From: an uncultured Apibacter sp.
GTDB lineage: Bacteria; Bacteroidota; Bacteroidia; Flavobacteriales; Weeksellaceae
Assembly: GCA_945280365.1 (NCBI GenBank)
Contig: CALYQD010000019.1
Span: forward strand, 1-44,324
Length of the DNA: 44,324 bases
Reading direction: 5' to 3'
The position numbers were made by a program, and so were the translations under genes. The notes beneath the pieces were generated by a model. The model made no database searches and was not told the origin of the DNA. It worked only from the letters and a program-made list of their open reading frames with translations. This document shows, piece by piece, positions 34,693 to 43,870 of the stretch. Position 1 is the stretch's first letter; each line of letters opens with the position of its first letter.

Positions 34693-35466
34693 TCAGAACT
34701 CAACTTTTAATCCATCGTAAGCCGGAAAAACATTAGGAGGCAGCATTTTTTCTATTTCTTCATGAAATCCCAATTGATAACTGATATGTGTTAAATACGC
34801 CTTTTGGGGCTTAACCTTATCAATAAACTCTAAGGCTTGAGTCAAGTTAAAATGTGAAGCGTGAGCATCTTTTCTCAAGGCATTAATGACCAAAATATCC
34901 GTATGTTTTATTTTTTCGATTTCCTCTTCAGAAACATAGGATGCATCAGTAATATAAGACAATCCGCCAATCTTAAAACCTAAAATAGGTAATTTACCGT
35001 GCAATACATTTATAGGAAGTATGGAAACATTAGGTAAGGTTATAATACCCTGTACAGAATGTAATTCAAACCCCGGAGCTCCCGGATATTTTTCTTCTGC
35101 AAAGGCATAGGCATATCTTCTTTTTATATCTTCCAATACTCTTTCTTTTCCATATATAGGAATATCTTGCCCTTTTAGAAAATTTATAGGTCGTAAATCA
35201 TCTAATCCGCCAGTATGATCCGTATGTTCATGAGTAATTAATACTACATCTACATTAGATTTGTTTTCTCTTAACATTTGCTGTCGAAAATCAGGACCGC
35301 AATCTATTAAAATATCCACCCCTTTATAATGAATTAATGCAGAGGTTCGTAATCTTTTATCTTTAGTGTCCATAGATTTACAGACTGGATCGTTTGAGCC
35401 AATAACCGGAATTCCTTGAGAAGTACCAGTTCCTAAGAATGTTATATTACTTTTTTGTAGTACCAT
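34693..35466 (-). CDS. metallo-beta-lactamase-fold hydrolase (PhnP-like)
   Basis: A 257-residue cytosolic hydrolase. It has FLGTGTSQGIPVIG near the start, the metal motif THEHTDHTGGLDDLR (HxHxDH), a later INVLHGKLPILGFKIG, SYITDASYVS and YLTHISYQLG. This pattern matches the PhnP-like group, whose best-known member is a cyclic phosphodiesterase; many flavobacterial homologues have no phosphonate genes nearby, and none are here. Two metal ions are expected. It is divergent from the next gene by only 34 bases. Confidence 0.88.
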   Translation of the reverse strand: MVLQKSNITFLGTGTSQGIPVIGSNDPVCKSMDTKDKRLRTSALIHYKGVDILIDCGPDFRQQMLRENKSNVDVVLITHEHTDHTGGLDDLRPINFLKGQDIPIYGKERVLEDIKRRYAYAFAEEKYPGAPGFELHSVQGIITLPNVSILPINVLHGKLPILGFKIGGLSYITDASYVSEEEIEKIKHTDILVINALRKDAHASHFNLTQALEFIDKVKPQKAYLTHISYQLGFHEEIEKMLPPNVFPAYDGLKVEF

Positions 35467-35500
35467 AATTTTTGTAAATTTACGAACAAAAGTTTAAACA

Positions 35501-36928
35501 ATGCTCTCTCATAAACAAGTACTTACGCCTAGACAAAAAGCTCTTCAGATTAATTTAAACAAGAATATTTATGGAACTTTTTCAGAAATTGGTGCGGGTC
35601 AGGAAACCGTACGTTACTTTTTTAGAGCCGGAGCTGCCTCTAAGACCATAGCGAAAGCAATATCCGCTTACGATAAGGAAGTCAGCGACTCTATTTATGG
35701 AAAAGAACCTGATAATAGATATGTTTCTCAGGCTAGGTTACTAAAAATGCTAGACCATGAAATTAAGCTTATTGAAGATCGAATTGATAGAAATAATAAC
35801 TCTGGCAGAATATTTTTCACTTATGCCAATACGGTAACCACTATCAACTTTAATAAAACTTTCAAAGGACACGGGTGGGTAGGCATTCGATTTCAGTTAC
35901 AGGAATCGGAAGCTTATAATGAAATTATTTTGCATGTACGTTTCCATGAAAATGAGGCGAAATTACAACAAGAAACCTTAGGAATATTAGGAGTAAATTT
36001 AATTTACGGCGCTTTTTTCTACAGTGATAATCCAAAAAAAATTATTAATTCTCTATATGATGAATTAAGTATCGATAAAATAGAGATCGATATGATTAAT
36101 TTTAGCGGACCGAGATATCATTCTGTAGATAATCGTTTATTGAGTTTACAATTAGTTAAAAACGGAATGTCTGATGCCGCTGTTTTTAGACCTAATGGTA
36201 AAAATGTACTCCCGGCGGATGAGTTATATAACAAAAACATTCTTGCGTTAAGAGGAAGTTTTCGCCCAGTTACCCATGTAAACATAGACATGTGTTATCA
36301 GGGACTTAAAATGTTTATGAAAGAAAAAAATGTTGACCATCAAAATACTAAGGTTTTGTTTGAAATAACCTTATCTAATTTACTTTCTTCCGGGGAAATT
36401 AATGAGCAAGATTTTTTAGATCGTGCCGATGTCTTGGGAAAGTTGGGATATACCGTTTTAATTTCTAATTTTTCCGAATATTATAGATTAGTGGATTATT
36501 TTAGCAGATTTACCTCTGAACGAATTGGCATTACGATGGGAGTAAATAATTTATTAGATATTTTTGAGGAAAGTTACTATACTGGACTTAGTGGTGGAAT
36601 TATGGAAGCCTTTGGTAAGTTATTTAAACAACAGATGAGAATTTATCTTTATCCTTATATTAATCAGGAAACAGGAGAGCTTCTTAATTCTGATAATTTA
36701 AAAGTAAATGAATCTTTAAAAGATTTATACAAATATTTTAAGAAAAATAAAAGAATTGTAGATATTAACGATTACAATGACTCTTATCTTAAAATATATG
36801 GCAAACAAATTCTTTCTCAAATAGCTTCAGGAAAATCGGGATGGGAAAATAAAATGCCTAAAGAAGTTGCAGATATGATTAAAGAAAAGGGCATGTTCGG
36901 CTACACTATGGATTTTGCAAATAATTAA
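35501..36928 (+). CDS. conserved cytosolic protein of unknown function (often labelled TonB-dependent receptor)
   Basis: A 475-residue soluble protein beginning MLSHKQVLTPRQKALQINLN. I recognise it as a widely conserved family in flavobacteria and other bacteria, with highly characteristic stretches YGTFSEIGAGQETVRYFFRAGAASK and ISAYDKEVSDSIYGKE, RYVSQARLLKMLDHE, GILGVNLIYG, RGSFRPVTHVNIDM and GWENKMPKEVADMIKEKGMFGY. Databases often call it a TonB-dependent receptor, but there is no signal peptide, plug domain or beta-barrel pattern, so that name looks wrong. Function is unknown to me. DUF4286 follows after 19 bases, probably co-transcribed. Confidence 0.8.
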   Translation: MLSHKQVLTPRQKALQINLNKNIYGTFSEIGAGQETVRYFFRAGAASKTIAKAISAYDKEVSDSIYGKEPDNRYVSQARLLKMLDHEIKLIEDRIDRNNNSGRIFFTYANTVTTINFNKTFKGHGWVGIRFQLQESEAYNEIILHVRFHENEAKLQQETLGILGVNLIYGAFFYSDNPKKIINSLYDELSIDKIEIDMINFSGPRYHSVDNRLLSLQLVKNGMSDAAVFRPNGKNVLPADELYNKNILALRGSFRPVTHVNIDMCYQGLKMFMKEKNVDHQNTKVLFEITLSNLLSSGEINEQDFLDRADVLGKLGYTVLISNFSEYYRLVDYFSRFTSERIGITMGVNNLLDIFEESYYTGLSGGIMEAFGKLFKQQMRIYLYPYINQETGELLNSDNLKVNESLKDLYKYFKKNKRIVDINDYNDSYLKIYGKQILSQIASGKSGWENKMPKEVADMIKEKGMFGYTMDFANN

Positions 36929-36947
36929 TAACACTTACTTATAAAAA

Positions 36948-37265
36948 ATGATTATATATTCAGAGAGCTTTCACGTGGAATATCCTTCGGAAAAAGATTG
37001 GTTACTTTGGGTTAAAAATATCCTAATTCCGGAAATGAAAAAAACACAAAAATTTACAAAAATCATATTTTCAAAAGTAACATCTCATTCCGATGAATCG
37101 GGATGTACCTATTCTCTACAATATTATGCCAAAAGTAAAAATGATTTAGAAGATTATTACAGAAATTATTCCGATAAATTTTCTCAATTACTTGTTAATA
37201 CATTTGGAACAAAAATATTATCTTTTAAAACTGAACTGGAACTTATAGATAGTTTTGATTTCTAA
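36948..37265 (+). CDS. DUF4286 family protein
   Basis: A 105-residue protein with the DUF4286 layout: MIIYSESFHVEYPSEKDWLLW, a central SGCTYSLQYYAKSKNDLEDY and an end SFKTELELID. It is a small alpha/beta protein of ferredoxin-like appearance. The family is common in Bacteroidota and has no known function. It shares a likely operon with the upstream 475-residue protein and is convergent with hemL, with no clear terminator in the 86-base gap. Confidence 0.85.
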   Translation: MIIYSESFHVEYPSEKDWLLWVKNILIPEMKKTQKFTKIIFSKVTSHSDESGCTYSLQYYAKSKNDLEDYYRNYSDKFSQLLVNTFGTKILSFKTELELIDSFDF

Positions 37266-37351
37266 TTCAATACTTCTTTTTCAAAGCAAACTAAATTTGG
37301 AAGAAAATATAAGTAAAACTGCCACGGTATCTTCTAAATTTTATAATATTT

Positions 37352-38638
37352 TTAAATTGATGAAATGAACTTTTTACTGATAGTAAGTGTTTTATCAATC
37401 TCATCTTCTTTTATGCAATCGGATATAAACCATGTTTCATAACCGGAAGGAGGTAAATAAATGCCGTTTTCAAGTAAAAAATGAAAATATTTATTAAACA
37501 TATCATGATCGGCTTTGGAAGCATCATCAAAATTTGAAACTTCAGAAATTCCAAAAAATAGGGTCAACATGGAAGTACATTGATTAATACATATTTGAAT
37601 TCCTGCACTTTCAAAAATAGCCTTTAATTCCGTAGATAATATTTTTGTGGTTTGGGTAATTCGATCATAAATATCCAAATCGCTTTTAAGAATGGATAAA
37701 GTCGTATACCCTGCACACATGGCAATCGGATTCCCGGATAATGTACCTGCTTGGTAGACTTTTCCTTCAGGAGATAAAAAATCCATAATTTCCTTTCTTG
37801 CAGCAAATGCCCCTACAGGCATGCCTCCTCCTATTATTTTGCCATAGGTTACTATATCTGCTTGTACATTAAAAAAATCTTGCGCACCGCCTAATTTTGC
37901 GCGAAAACCGGTCATAACTTCGTCAAAAATGAGTAATGATTGATTGTCTTTACATAGAAGTTTTAATTGTTTAAGAAAATCTTTTTTCGGGGGAACGCAT
38001 CCCATATTTCCTGCTATTGGCTCTAAAATAACTGCCGCTATTTCATTTTTATTATTTTCAAAAAGTGATTGCACCGAGTCAATGTCATTATATCTCGCCA
38101 ATAAAGTATCCTTTGCTGTGCCATTTGTTACTCCGGGACTATTAGGATTTCCAAATGTTGCCGCACCACTTCCTGCCTTTATAAGAAAAGAATCTGAATG
38201 TCCATGATAGCATCCTTCAAACTTAATAATCTTATTTCTAGAGGTATACCCTCTTGCTAACCGAATTGCCGACATACAGGCTTCTGTACCTGAATTCACC
38301 ATTCTAATTTTGTCAATATTTGGAACAAAGGAGGTAATTAATTTTGCAATTTCAGTTTCCAATTCTGTAGGAGTTCCAAAAGAAAATCCATTTTGCATTT
38401 GTTTTCTGACTGCCTCTACCACTTCTGTATGATTATGCCCAAGAATCATAGGCCCCCATGAATTGATATAATCTATATATTTATTTCCATCTTCATCGGT
38501 AAGATAAGCTCCCTTCGCTGATTTTATAAAAATCGGAGTTCCTCCTACTGATTTAAATGCTCTAACAGGTGAATTTACTCCTCCAGGTATATATTTACGG
38601 GCCTCTTCAAATAAAGCTCTGCTTCTTTTAAATATCAT
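37352..38638 (-). CDS. hemL: glutamate-1-semialdehyde 2,1-aminomutase
   Basis: A 428-residue PLP enzyme of the C5 haem pathway that converts glutamate-1-semialdehyde to 5-aminolevulinate. The Schiff-base lysine is K267 in [15 protein letters not shown] and the cofactor-binding aspartate is D239 in [12 protein letters not shown]. Other family marks are [13 protein letters not shown] near the N-terminus, [17 protein letters not shown] and [11 protein letters not shown]. Length is standard. It is the last gene of a three-gene operon, 15 bases after the glucosaminidase gene. Confidence 0.96.
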   Translation of the reverse strand: MIFKRSRALFEEARKYIPGGVNSPVRAFKSVGGTPIFIKSAKGAYLTDEDGNKYIDYINSWGPMILGHNHTEVVEAVRKQMQNGFSFGTPTELETEIAKLITSFVPNIDKIRMVNSGTEACMSAIRLARGYTSRNKIIKFEGCYHGHSDSFLIKAGSGAATFGNPNSPGVTNGTAKDTLLARYNDIDSVQSLFENNKNEIAAVILEPIAGNMGCVPPKKDFLKQLKLLCKDNQSLLIFDEVMTGFRAKLGGAQDFFNVQADIVTYGKIIGGGMPVGAFAARKEIMDFLSPEGKVYQAGTLSGNPIAMCAGYTTLSILKSDLDIYDRITQTTKILSTELKAIFESAGIQICINQCTSMLTLFFGISEVSNFDDASKADHDMFNKYFHFLLENGIYLPPSGYETWFISDCIKEDEIDKTLTISKKFISSI

Positions 38639-38653
38639 CTAAAATTTTATTAT

Positions 38654-39730
38654 TTAACTTTTTCTTCCTTTTAACAAAATTCTATCTCCTTTTTTGGGTT
38701 CATCGCCTGGAAACATTAAATTTATTTTATATAATTGGATTAAAGAAATTCCATTTTCCTGGGCTATATGATACATCCTTTCTCCTTCTTTTACCACATG
38801 TTCCTTGCTTAGTCCTTTTTTCTTTTTTGGTTCTAAAAATATTTTTTGATTGACCTCAATATTATCCTGAAAAACCAAATCATTGTATGCTTTTAATTGA
38901 TTTAGAGAAATATGATACGCTTTTGATATGTCTTCCAAGGTATCTCCATCTTTAAATACAATATATTTTACATGTCCATTAGGATGAATTTTGATTCTCG
39001 AACTGGGAAATTGAAAATTATTAACCTTTGTTACAACTATTTTCTTTACATTTTCAATTTTCTTCTTAGCTGGATTCTTTATAGAACTTTGATTCTTTTT
39101 ATCTTTGATTTCACGATCCTTAGTATTAATATCAGCTACTAAGATAGGCTGTTCATCTGAAATATTGGATTTATACGAACCGGGATACAACTCTGCAAGT
39201 TTTACATCCACTTCATCAGAAGTTAATGAATCGAATAGATACAATTTATATCTCTCTATTAGATCAATCAACATATAGGCATATTTAGGGTTTGTAGCAT
39301 ACCCTGCTTTTTTTAATCCATGCGCCCACGCTTTGTAATCCTTCCTATCTAATTGAAATAATTTTTTATAGTAAGGCCTTTCAGCTAAAAATAAAGAATG
39401 ATCTCTATAGGATTCTTTTGCTGAGTTATATTTTCTAAAACATTCTCCTTTGGCATCGTCATCATGATACATTCTTCCCCCCGTCCAATCATTTTTACAC
39501 TTTATCCCAAAATGATTATTGCCTTCTTTCGCTAATATACTTTGTCCATTTCCTGTCTCTAAGATACCTTGCGCCAAGGTAATACTAGCAGGAATTTGAT
39601 ACATTTCCATTTCTTCCACAGCTATTTTAGCATAGTCTTGTATATATAAATCATCTTTTTTGAGAGTATTTTGTGCTTGTATGAAACTTCCTAAAACTAT
39701 CGATAATAGAAATATGCCTAATTTTTTCAT
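38654..39730 (-). CDS. secreted glucosaminidase with two LysM domains
   Basis: A 358-residue peptidoglycan hydrolase. Signal peptide ends FIQAQ (residue 20). Residues about 30-168 are a FlgJ/LytD-type N-acetylglucosaminidase domain with catalytic E58 in GILETGNGQS, plus HFGIKCKNDWTGG and FRKYNSAKESYRDHS. A Lys-rich linker follows, then two LysM domains at about 253-300 and 310-354 that bind the glycan chains. The start overlaps the end of the upstream gene by four bases (ATGA), implying translational coupling. It probably cuts glycans in cell division or remodelling. Confidence 0.93.
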   Translation of the reverse strand: MKKLGIFLLSIVLGSFIQAQNTLKKDDLYIQDYAKIAVEEMEMYQIPASITLAQGILETGNGQSILAKEGNNHFGIKCKNDWTGGRMYHDDDAKGECFRKYNSAKESYRDHSLFLAERPYYKKLFQLDRKDYKAWAHGLKKAGYATNPKYAYMLIDLIERYKLYLFDSLTSDEVDVKLAELYPGSYKSNISDEQPILVADINTKDREIKDKKNQSSIKNPAKKKIENVKKIVVTKVNNFQFPSSRIKIHPNGHVKYIVFKDGDTLEDISKAYHISLNQLKAYNDLVFQDNIEVNQKIFLEPKKKKGLSKEHVVKEGERMYHIAQENGISLIQLYKINLMFPGDEPKKGDRILLKGRKS

Positions 39731-40632
39731 GTTACAATAATAGGTTTGCTTTTCTTACTTAAGTACTTATTCATTTCTTTAATGCCCTGTAAACCTCCTG
39801 TATGTACCGCTAAAATTTTTTTATCTTTATCTATTTGTCCTTTTTTTATCATATCTCTGAGTCCAAACATCATTTTTCCTGTGTAAACTGGATCAAGAGG
39901 TATATTATTGAGATAATAAAATTCGTTAATAAAATCAATTAATTCTGTCGTAATTTTAGCGTATCCTCCGAAGTGATACTCCAAATTTACTATAAAATTT
40001 TTTTTATGAGTATATTTTAATAATTCTTTAACTAAAAAATGAGCATTTTTCAAAACTGGGAAACCTATCACTAACTGGTATGCTTTTGCACCTACCGATA
40101 ATCCTGCTAAGGTTCCGCCAGTCCCCATCGCTGAAGTAATGATATCATAGTTGTAAGTTTCTTCCGATAATATTTCGGAGGCTCCTTTCACTGCTAAGGT
40201 ATTGGTTCCTCCTTCGGGTACTAAATAATAATTAGGTATTTTATCAAGTATATTTTGTATATACTTTGACTTTTCTTTTAATCTATATTCTTGCCTGGGT
40301 ACAAAAAAAAATTTCATTCCATATTCCGATGCTTCGGTTAAAGTTATATTTTCCTTCCATTTTTCAACGATTTCCTCACCTCTAATTATTCCTATTGATT
40401 GAAAACCGTTAGCTTGAGCGGCAGCAGCACAGGCTACGATATGATTAGACATAGCCCCTCCAAAGGTTACCAATATTTGTTTCCCTAAATCTTTAGCCTT
40501 TATAAGATTATATTTTAATTTCCAGAATTTATTACCCGAAATAACAGGATGTATCATATCTTCTCTTTTTATATGGAGAATTTGCTCAGTCTGTAATCCG
40601 GGAAATTGGAAGGTTTGTATGGGTGTGCTCAT
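39727..40632 (-). CDS. ACC deaminase / D-cysteine desulfhydrase-family PLP enzyme
   Basis: A 301-residue PLP-dependent fold II enzyme. The cofactor lysine is K35 in ISGNKFWKLKYNL; the start KREDMIHP, the VTFGGAMSNHIVA phosphate/carboxylate-binding stretch, PEGGTNTLAVKGASE, TAMGTGGTLAGL and VHTGGLQG match this family. Members act as 1-aminocyclopropane-1-carboxylate deaminase or D-cysteine desulfhydrase, and sequence alone does not settle which. It heads the operon with the glucosaminidase and hemL. D-amino-acid handling would fit cell-wall context, but that is inference. Confidence 0.88.
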   Translation of the reverse strand: MSTPIQTFQFPGLQTEQILHIKREDMIHPVISGNKFWKLKYNLIKAKDLGKQILVTFGGAMSNHIVACAAAAQANGFQSIGIIRGEEIVEKWKENITLTEASEYGMKFFFVPRQEYRLKEKSKYIQNILDKIPNYYLVPEGGTNTLAVKGASEILSEETYNYDIITSAMGTGGTLAGLSVGAKAYQLVIGFPVLKNAHFLVKELLKYTHKKNFIVNLEYHFGGYAKITTELIDFINEFYYLNNIPLDPVYTGKMMFGLRDMIKKGQIDKDKKILAVHTGGLQGIKEMNKYLSKKSKPIIVT

Positions 40633-40948
40633 TTTTCTTAACTTATGATTTATATATTAGTATTAATTATTCATAAATTCTTGTAATTATTACACTCTCT
40701 TTTGGGTTAGCTAATTATATGAATTTTATAGAATGATTTGATTGTATTTAAATATAGTAGCCATAGTTCATTAAGATTACATTAAAAAAATAAATTTTTA
40801 AAAAAGAGAAAGCCTATTTTTAGACTTTGTTTTTATTTAAACTTAATTTCATGTAAAGTTCCTTAATGATAAATAATTAAAGCATATTCTTTAATTTTTT
40901 CACAAAAAGAATATGCTTTAAAATATCTTGTATATAATTATTCAGTAT
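40633..40948. other. 316-base AT-rich intergenic region
   Basis: Between the ACC-deaminase-like gene and the POT transporter, both on the minus strand. It holds the hairpin at 40878-40920 and otherwise only AT-rich sequence. No TAnnTTTG box for the downstream operon and no small coding frame were recognised. Confidence 0.6.
40878..40920 (-). terminator. hairpin after the POT transporter operon
   Basis: TAAAGCATATTCTTT (40878-40892) and its exact complement (40906-40920) form a 15-bp stem with a 13-base loop. It lies 29 bases after the stop of the second POT gene on the minus strand. The T run after it is short, so termination is likely but not certain. Confidence 0.75.
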
Positions 40949-42337
40949 TTATCTTACACCTTGCATCATTCTAACTAATACTTTATTAAGTGCAATCATT
41001 AGTATTCCACAAATAATTACAAATATAGAAATGTATAAAAATATTTTTCCTGCTCCGAGTGTTTGAATTATAAAAGCTAAATATCCACCTAAAATATTTG
41101 CAAAAAAAGATGCCATAAGCCATACCCCCATAAGAAGAGATGCTAATTTAGGTGGAGCTAACTTGGTTACTACAGATAATCCTACAGGCGATAAGCATAA
41201 TTCTCCTATCGTGTGAACTAAATAGGTTAAAATTACCCACCAAATACTGGCTTTAATAGTAACATCTGATATATCGCCACCTCTTTCAGCTACAGCTCCC
41301 AACATAAAGAAAAAACCAACTCCTAAAATTACCATACCTAATCCCATTTTCAAAGGAGTTGTTAGTTTTTGTCCTAGCTTTGTATTCCAGAAATACGCAA
41401 AAATCGGTGCCAACAATACTATAAAAAATGGATTTATCGATTGAAATAATGAGGTGGGAATGACATATCCTCCAATTGAAGGTAAATTTACATTCCTATC
41501 GATAAATTTATCTGTGTACAATGTTAATGATGAACCTGCCTGTTCAAAGCCTGCGAAAAAGAAAATGGCAAAAAAGAAATAGATAAATATTACCGTAACT
41601 CTTTGTTTCTCATTTTTTGTTAATGGAGCATTAGTATTTGTTTCATTTTTCATATCGTTTTTATCTATTTTACCTTGCGGTTTCAAACCTAAATCTCCTA
41701 AATATTTTTTTGCTAACATATTATAACTGATCTGCCCTAAGAACATCCCTGCTGCTGCTGCCAGGAATCCATATTTATATCCATAGGAAATAATTTTTCC
41801 AGCAGCATCTTTAGTCGAAAAAATATCATCGGTTAATATTCCTATAATTATGGGTGCAATCAAAGCGCCCAGATTGATTCCCATATAAAAAATGGAGAAT
41901 GCCGAATCTCTTTTTGGATCTCCATCTGAATATAATCCTCCCACTAATGTTGAAATATTAGGCTTAAAAAAGCCATTTCCTATTATCAATAGAAATAGTC
42001 CTACACATAGACCGATATGGGTATTCAATGAAAATAAGGCAAGTTGTCCGAACATCATTATAATTCCTCCAATTGTTATGGAATGTCGTTGACCTAAATA
42101 TCTATCTGCCAACCATCCGCCTATCAACGGCGTAAAGTATACAAACCCCGTAAAGTAACCATAGATTAAACTAGCTGTTTCAGCATCAATACCTAGCCCT
42201 CCTTCTAAATAAGATTTGGTAAGATAAAGCATTAATATTCCCCGCATCCCATAATAGGAAAAACGTTCCCACATTTCTGTTAAAAACAGTAAGTATAATC
42301 CTTTAGGATGTCCTTTCTTGACTTGAGTTTCTGTCAT
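40949..42337 (-). CDS. POT/PTR2-family peptide transporter (second of pair)
   Basis: A 462-residue inner-membrane proton-coupled di/tripeptide importer of the major facilitator fold with about 12-14 membrane segments. The proton-coupling motif ExxERFxYYG is present as E21-M-W-E24-R25-F-S-Y-Y-G30. Other POT marks are GNGFFKPNISTLVGGLY, DSAFSIFYMGINLGAL and ELCLSPVGLSVVTKLAP. It follows the other POT gene by 30 bases, so the two should share one transcript ending at the hairpin at 40878. The peptide preference of each cannot be told. Confidence 0.93.
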   Translation of the reverse strand: MTETQVKKGHPKGLYLLFLTEMWERFSYYGMRGILMLYLTKSYLEGGLGIDAETASLIYGYFTGFVYFTPLIGGWLADRYLGQRHSITIGGIIMMFGQLALFSLNTHIGLCVGLFLLIIGNGFFKPNISTLVGGLYSDGDPKRDSAFSIFYMGINLGALIAPIIIGILTDDIFSTKDAAGKIISYGYKYGFLAAAAGMFLGQISYNMLAKKYLGDLGLKPQGKIDKNDMKNETNTNAPLTKNEKQRVTVIFIYFFFAIFFFAGFEQAGSSLTLYTDKFIDRNVNLPSIGGYVIPTSLFQSINPFFIVLLAPIFAYFWNTKLGQKLTTPLKMGLGMVILGVGFFFMLGAVAERGGDISDVTIKASIWWVILTYLVHTIGELCLSPVGLSVVTKLAPPKLASLLMGVWLMASFFANILGGYLAFIIQTLGAGKIFLYISIFVIICGILMIALNKVLVRMMQGVR

Positions 42338-42367
42338 AATAATTATTCTTAGTTTTTACTTTCTTTA

Positions 42368-43870
42368 TTATTTAATTCCTTGCATTAATTTTCGAATAAG
42401 AGGTGAGAATAAGATTATAATTAATCCTGCGATTAATGCGTAATTTGCTAATTGTTCAAATCCTGATGTATACGAATATAGTTTATCAGTTAAAGAAGCG
42501 TTTTCATAGGATGATGACATTCCCGCTCCTAATAATCCTGCCACATATTGAGCATACGAACTAGCTAAAAACCATAATCCCATCATCATCCCTGATAAAT
42601 TTTTAGGTGATAATTTCGTTACAATGGACAATCCTACTGGTGATAAGCAAAGTTCTGCAAATGTCATCACTAAATATGCTATTGTAAAAATGTTTAAAGA
42701 GGCTATTCCATTATTATCAGCAAAATATCTTGTACTATATAAAACATAAAATGATGCTGAAAGAAATAAAAATCCAAGTCCGAATTTTATTACTGTATTT
42801 GGTTCCAGTTTAAACTTAGCTAACCATAACCATAATAAACCAAATAAAGGACTAAGAACTATTACGAATAATGCATTTGAACTATTGTTAACTATATTCG
42901 GATCAATAGTAAAAAATAGTAACTTATGACTTAGATTACTTTCAGCAAAAATTGCTAATGCTCCTCCACTCTGTTCAAAAAATGCAAAAAACAACACTGA
43001 AAATACAATTAAAATCATTGCAGCCATCAGTTTTTTTCGAATTTGGATACTTTTAATTTTTATTAATTCAATTACGAATAATAATATTGCCAATGGACCG
43101 ATTGTATACATAAAGTAATCTGTGTATCTTGTATTATGTATCATGGCATAAATAATTGGTAAACATAATAGTACTCCCACATATACAACTATTTCACGTA
43201 GTCTTCTTGATGAAGCTTTCATATTACGTAGTGGAGAATCTCCTATTGGCCCTAAATATTTTTTTGTGATTAAAAAGATTATAATTCCTATTAACATGAC
43301 TATAGCCGCAGCTAAAAAACATAAATTCCAAGAATGATATTTTCCTAAATATACACATAATATGCCTCCAAATAAAGCACCTAAATTTATTCCTGAATAG
43401 AAGAGTCCGAAGCCGGCATCTCTTCGCGGATCTTTTTCACTATATAATTCTCCAACCATAGTGGATATATTAGGTTTAAAAAATCCTGTACCTATTATTG
43501 AAAGCGTTATTCCAAAATAAAAAAAATCGTGAGGAGAATAGGCTATAATTAAATTACCCAAAACCATAGTAATGCCTCCTATAAAAAGTGACTTTCTAAA
43601 TCCTAATATTTTGTCGGCAAGTATTCCTCCAATAAAAGTAAATGCATAAATAAATGCTTGAATTGCGCCATATTTTAAATTAGATTCTTTATCGGTAACT
43701 CCTAATTGCCCTACCATAAAAATAGTTAGAACTCCTCTCATTCCATAAAAACAGAAACGTTCCCACATCTCTATTAAAAATAGATATATTAATTGTTTTG
43801 GATATTTACCGCGAAAATTATGAATTTCATCAAGAGTGAGTTCTATATTTTTTTGGATATTGTTATTCAT
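42368..43870 (-). CDS. POT/PTR2-family peptide transporter (first of pair)
   Basis: A 500-residue POT transporter with 12-14 membrane segments. The coupling motif is E34-M-W-E37-R38-F-C-F-Y-G43, with FYG in place of the usual YYG. GTGFFKPNISTMVGELYSEKD, DAGFGLFYSGINLGALFGG and ELCLSPVGLSIVTKLSP are family marks. It is longer at the N-terminus than its neighbour by about 13 residues. Differences in motif and length suggest the pair diverged some time ago. It is the first gene of the two-gene operon. Confidence 0.93.
   Translation of the reverse strand: MNNNIQKNIELTLDEIHNFRGKYPKQLIYLFLIEMWERFCFYGMRGVLTIFMVGQLGVTDKESNLKYGAIQAFIYAFTFIGGILADKILGFRKSLFIGGITMVLGNLIIAYSPHDFFYFGITLSIIGTGFFKPNISTMVGELYSEKDPRRDAGFGLFYSGINLGALFGGILCVYLGKYHSWNLCFLAAAIVMLIGIIIFLITKKYLGPIGDSPLRNMKASSRRLREIVVYVGVLLCLPIIYAMIHNTRYTDYFMYTIGPLAILLFVIELIKIKSIQIRKKLMAAMILIVFSVLFFAFFEQSGGALAIFAESNLSHKLLFFTIDPNIVNNSSNALFVIVLSPLFGLLWLWLAKFKLEPNTVIKFGLGFLFLSASFYVLYSTRYFADNNGIASLNIFTIAYLVMTFAELCLSPVGLSIVTKLSPKNLSGMMMGLWFLASSYAQYVAGLLGAGMSSSYENASLTDKLYSYTSGFEQLANYALIAGLIIILFSPLIRKLMQGIK

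Noticed and set aside
35501-36928. TonB-dependent receptor identity
   Set aside because: There is no signal peptide, plug or barrel pattern; the label seems to be a database carry-over.
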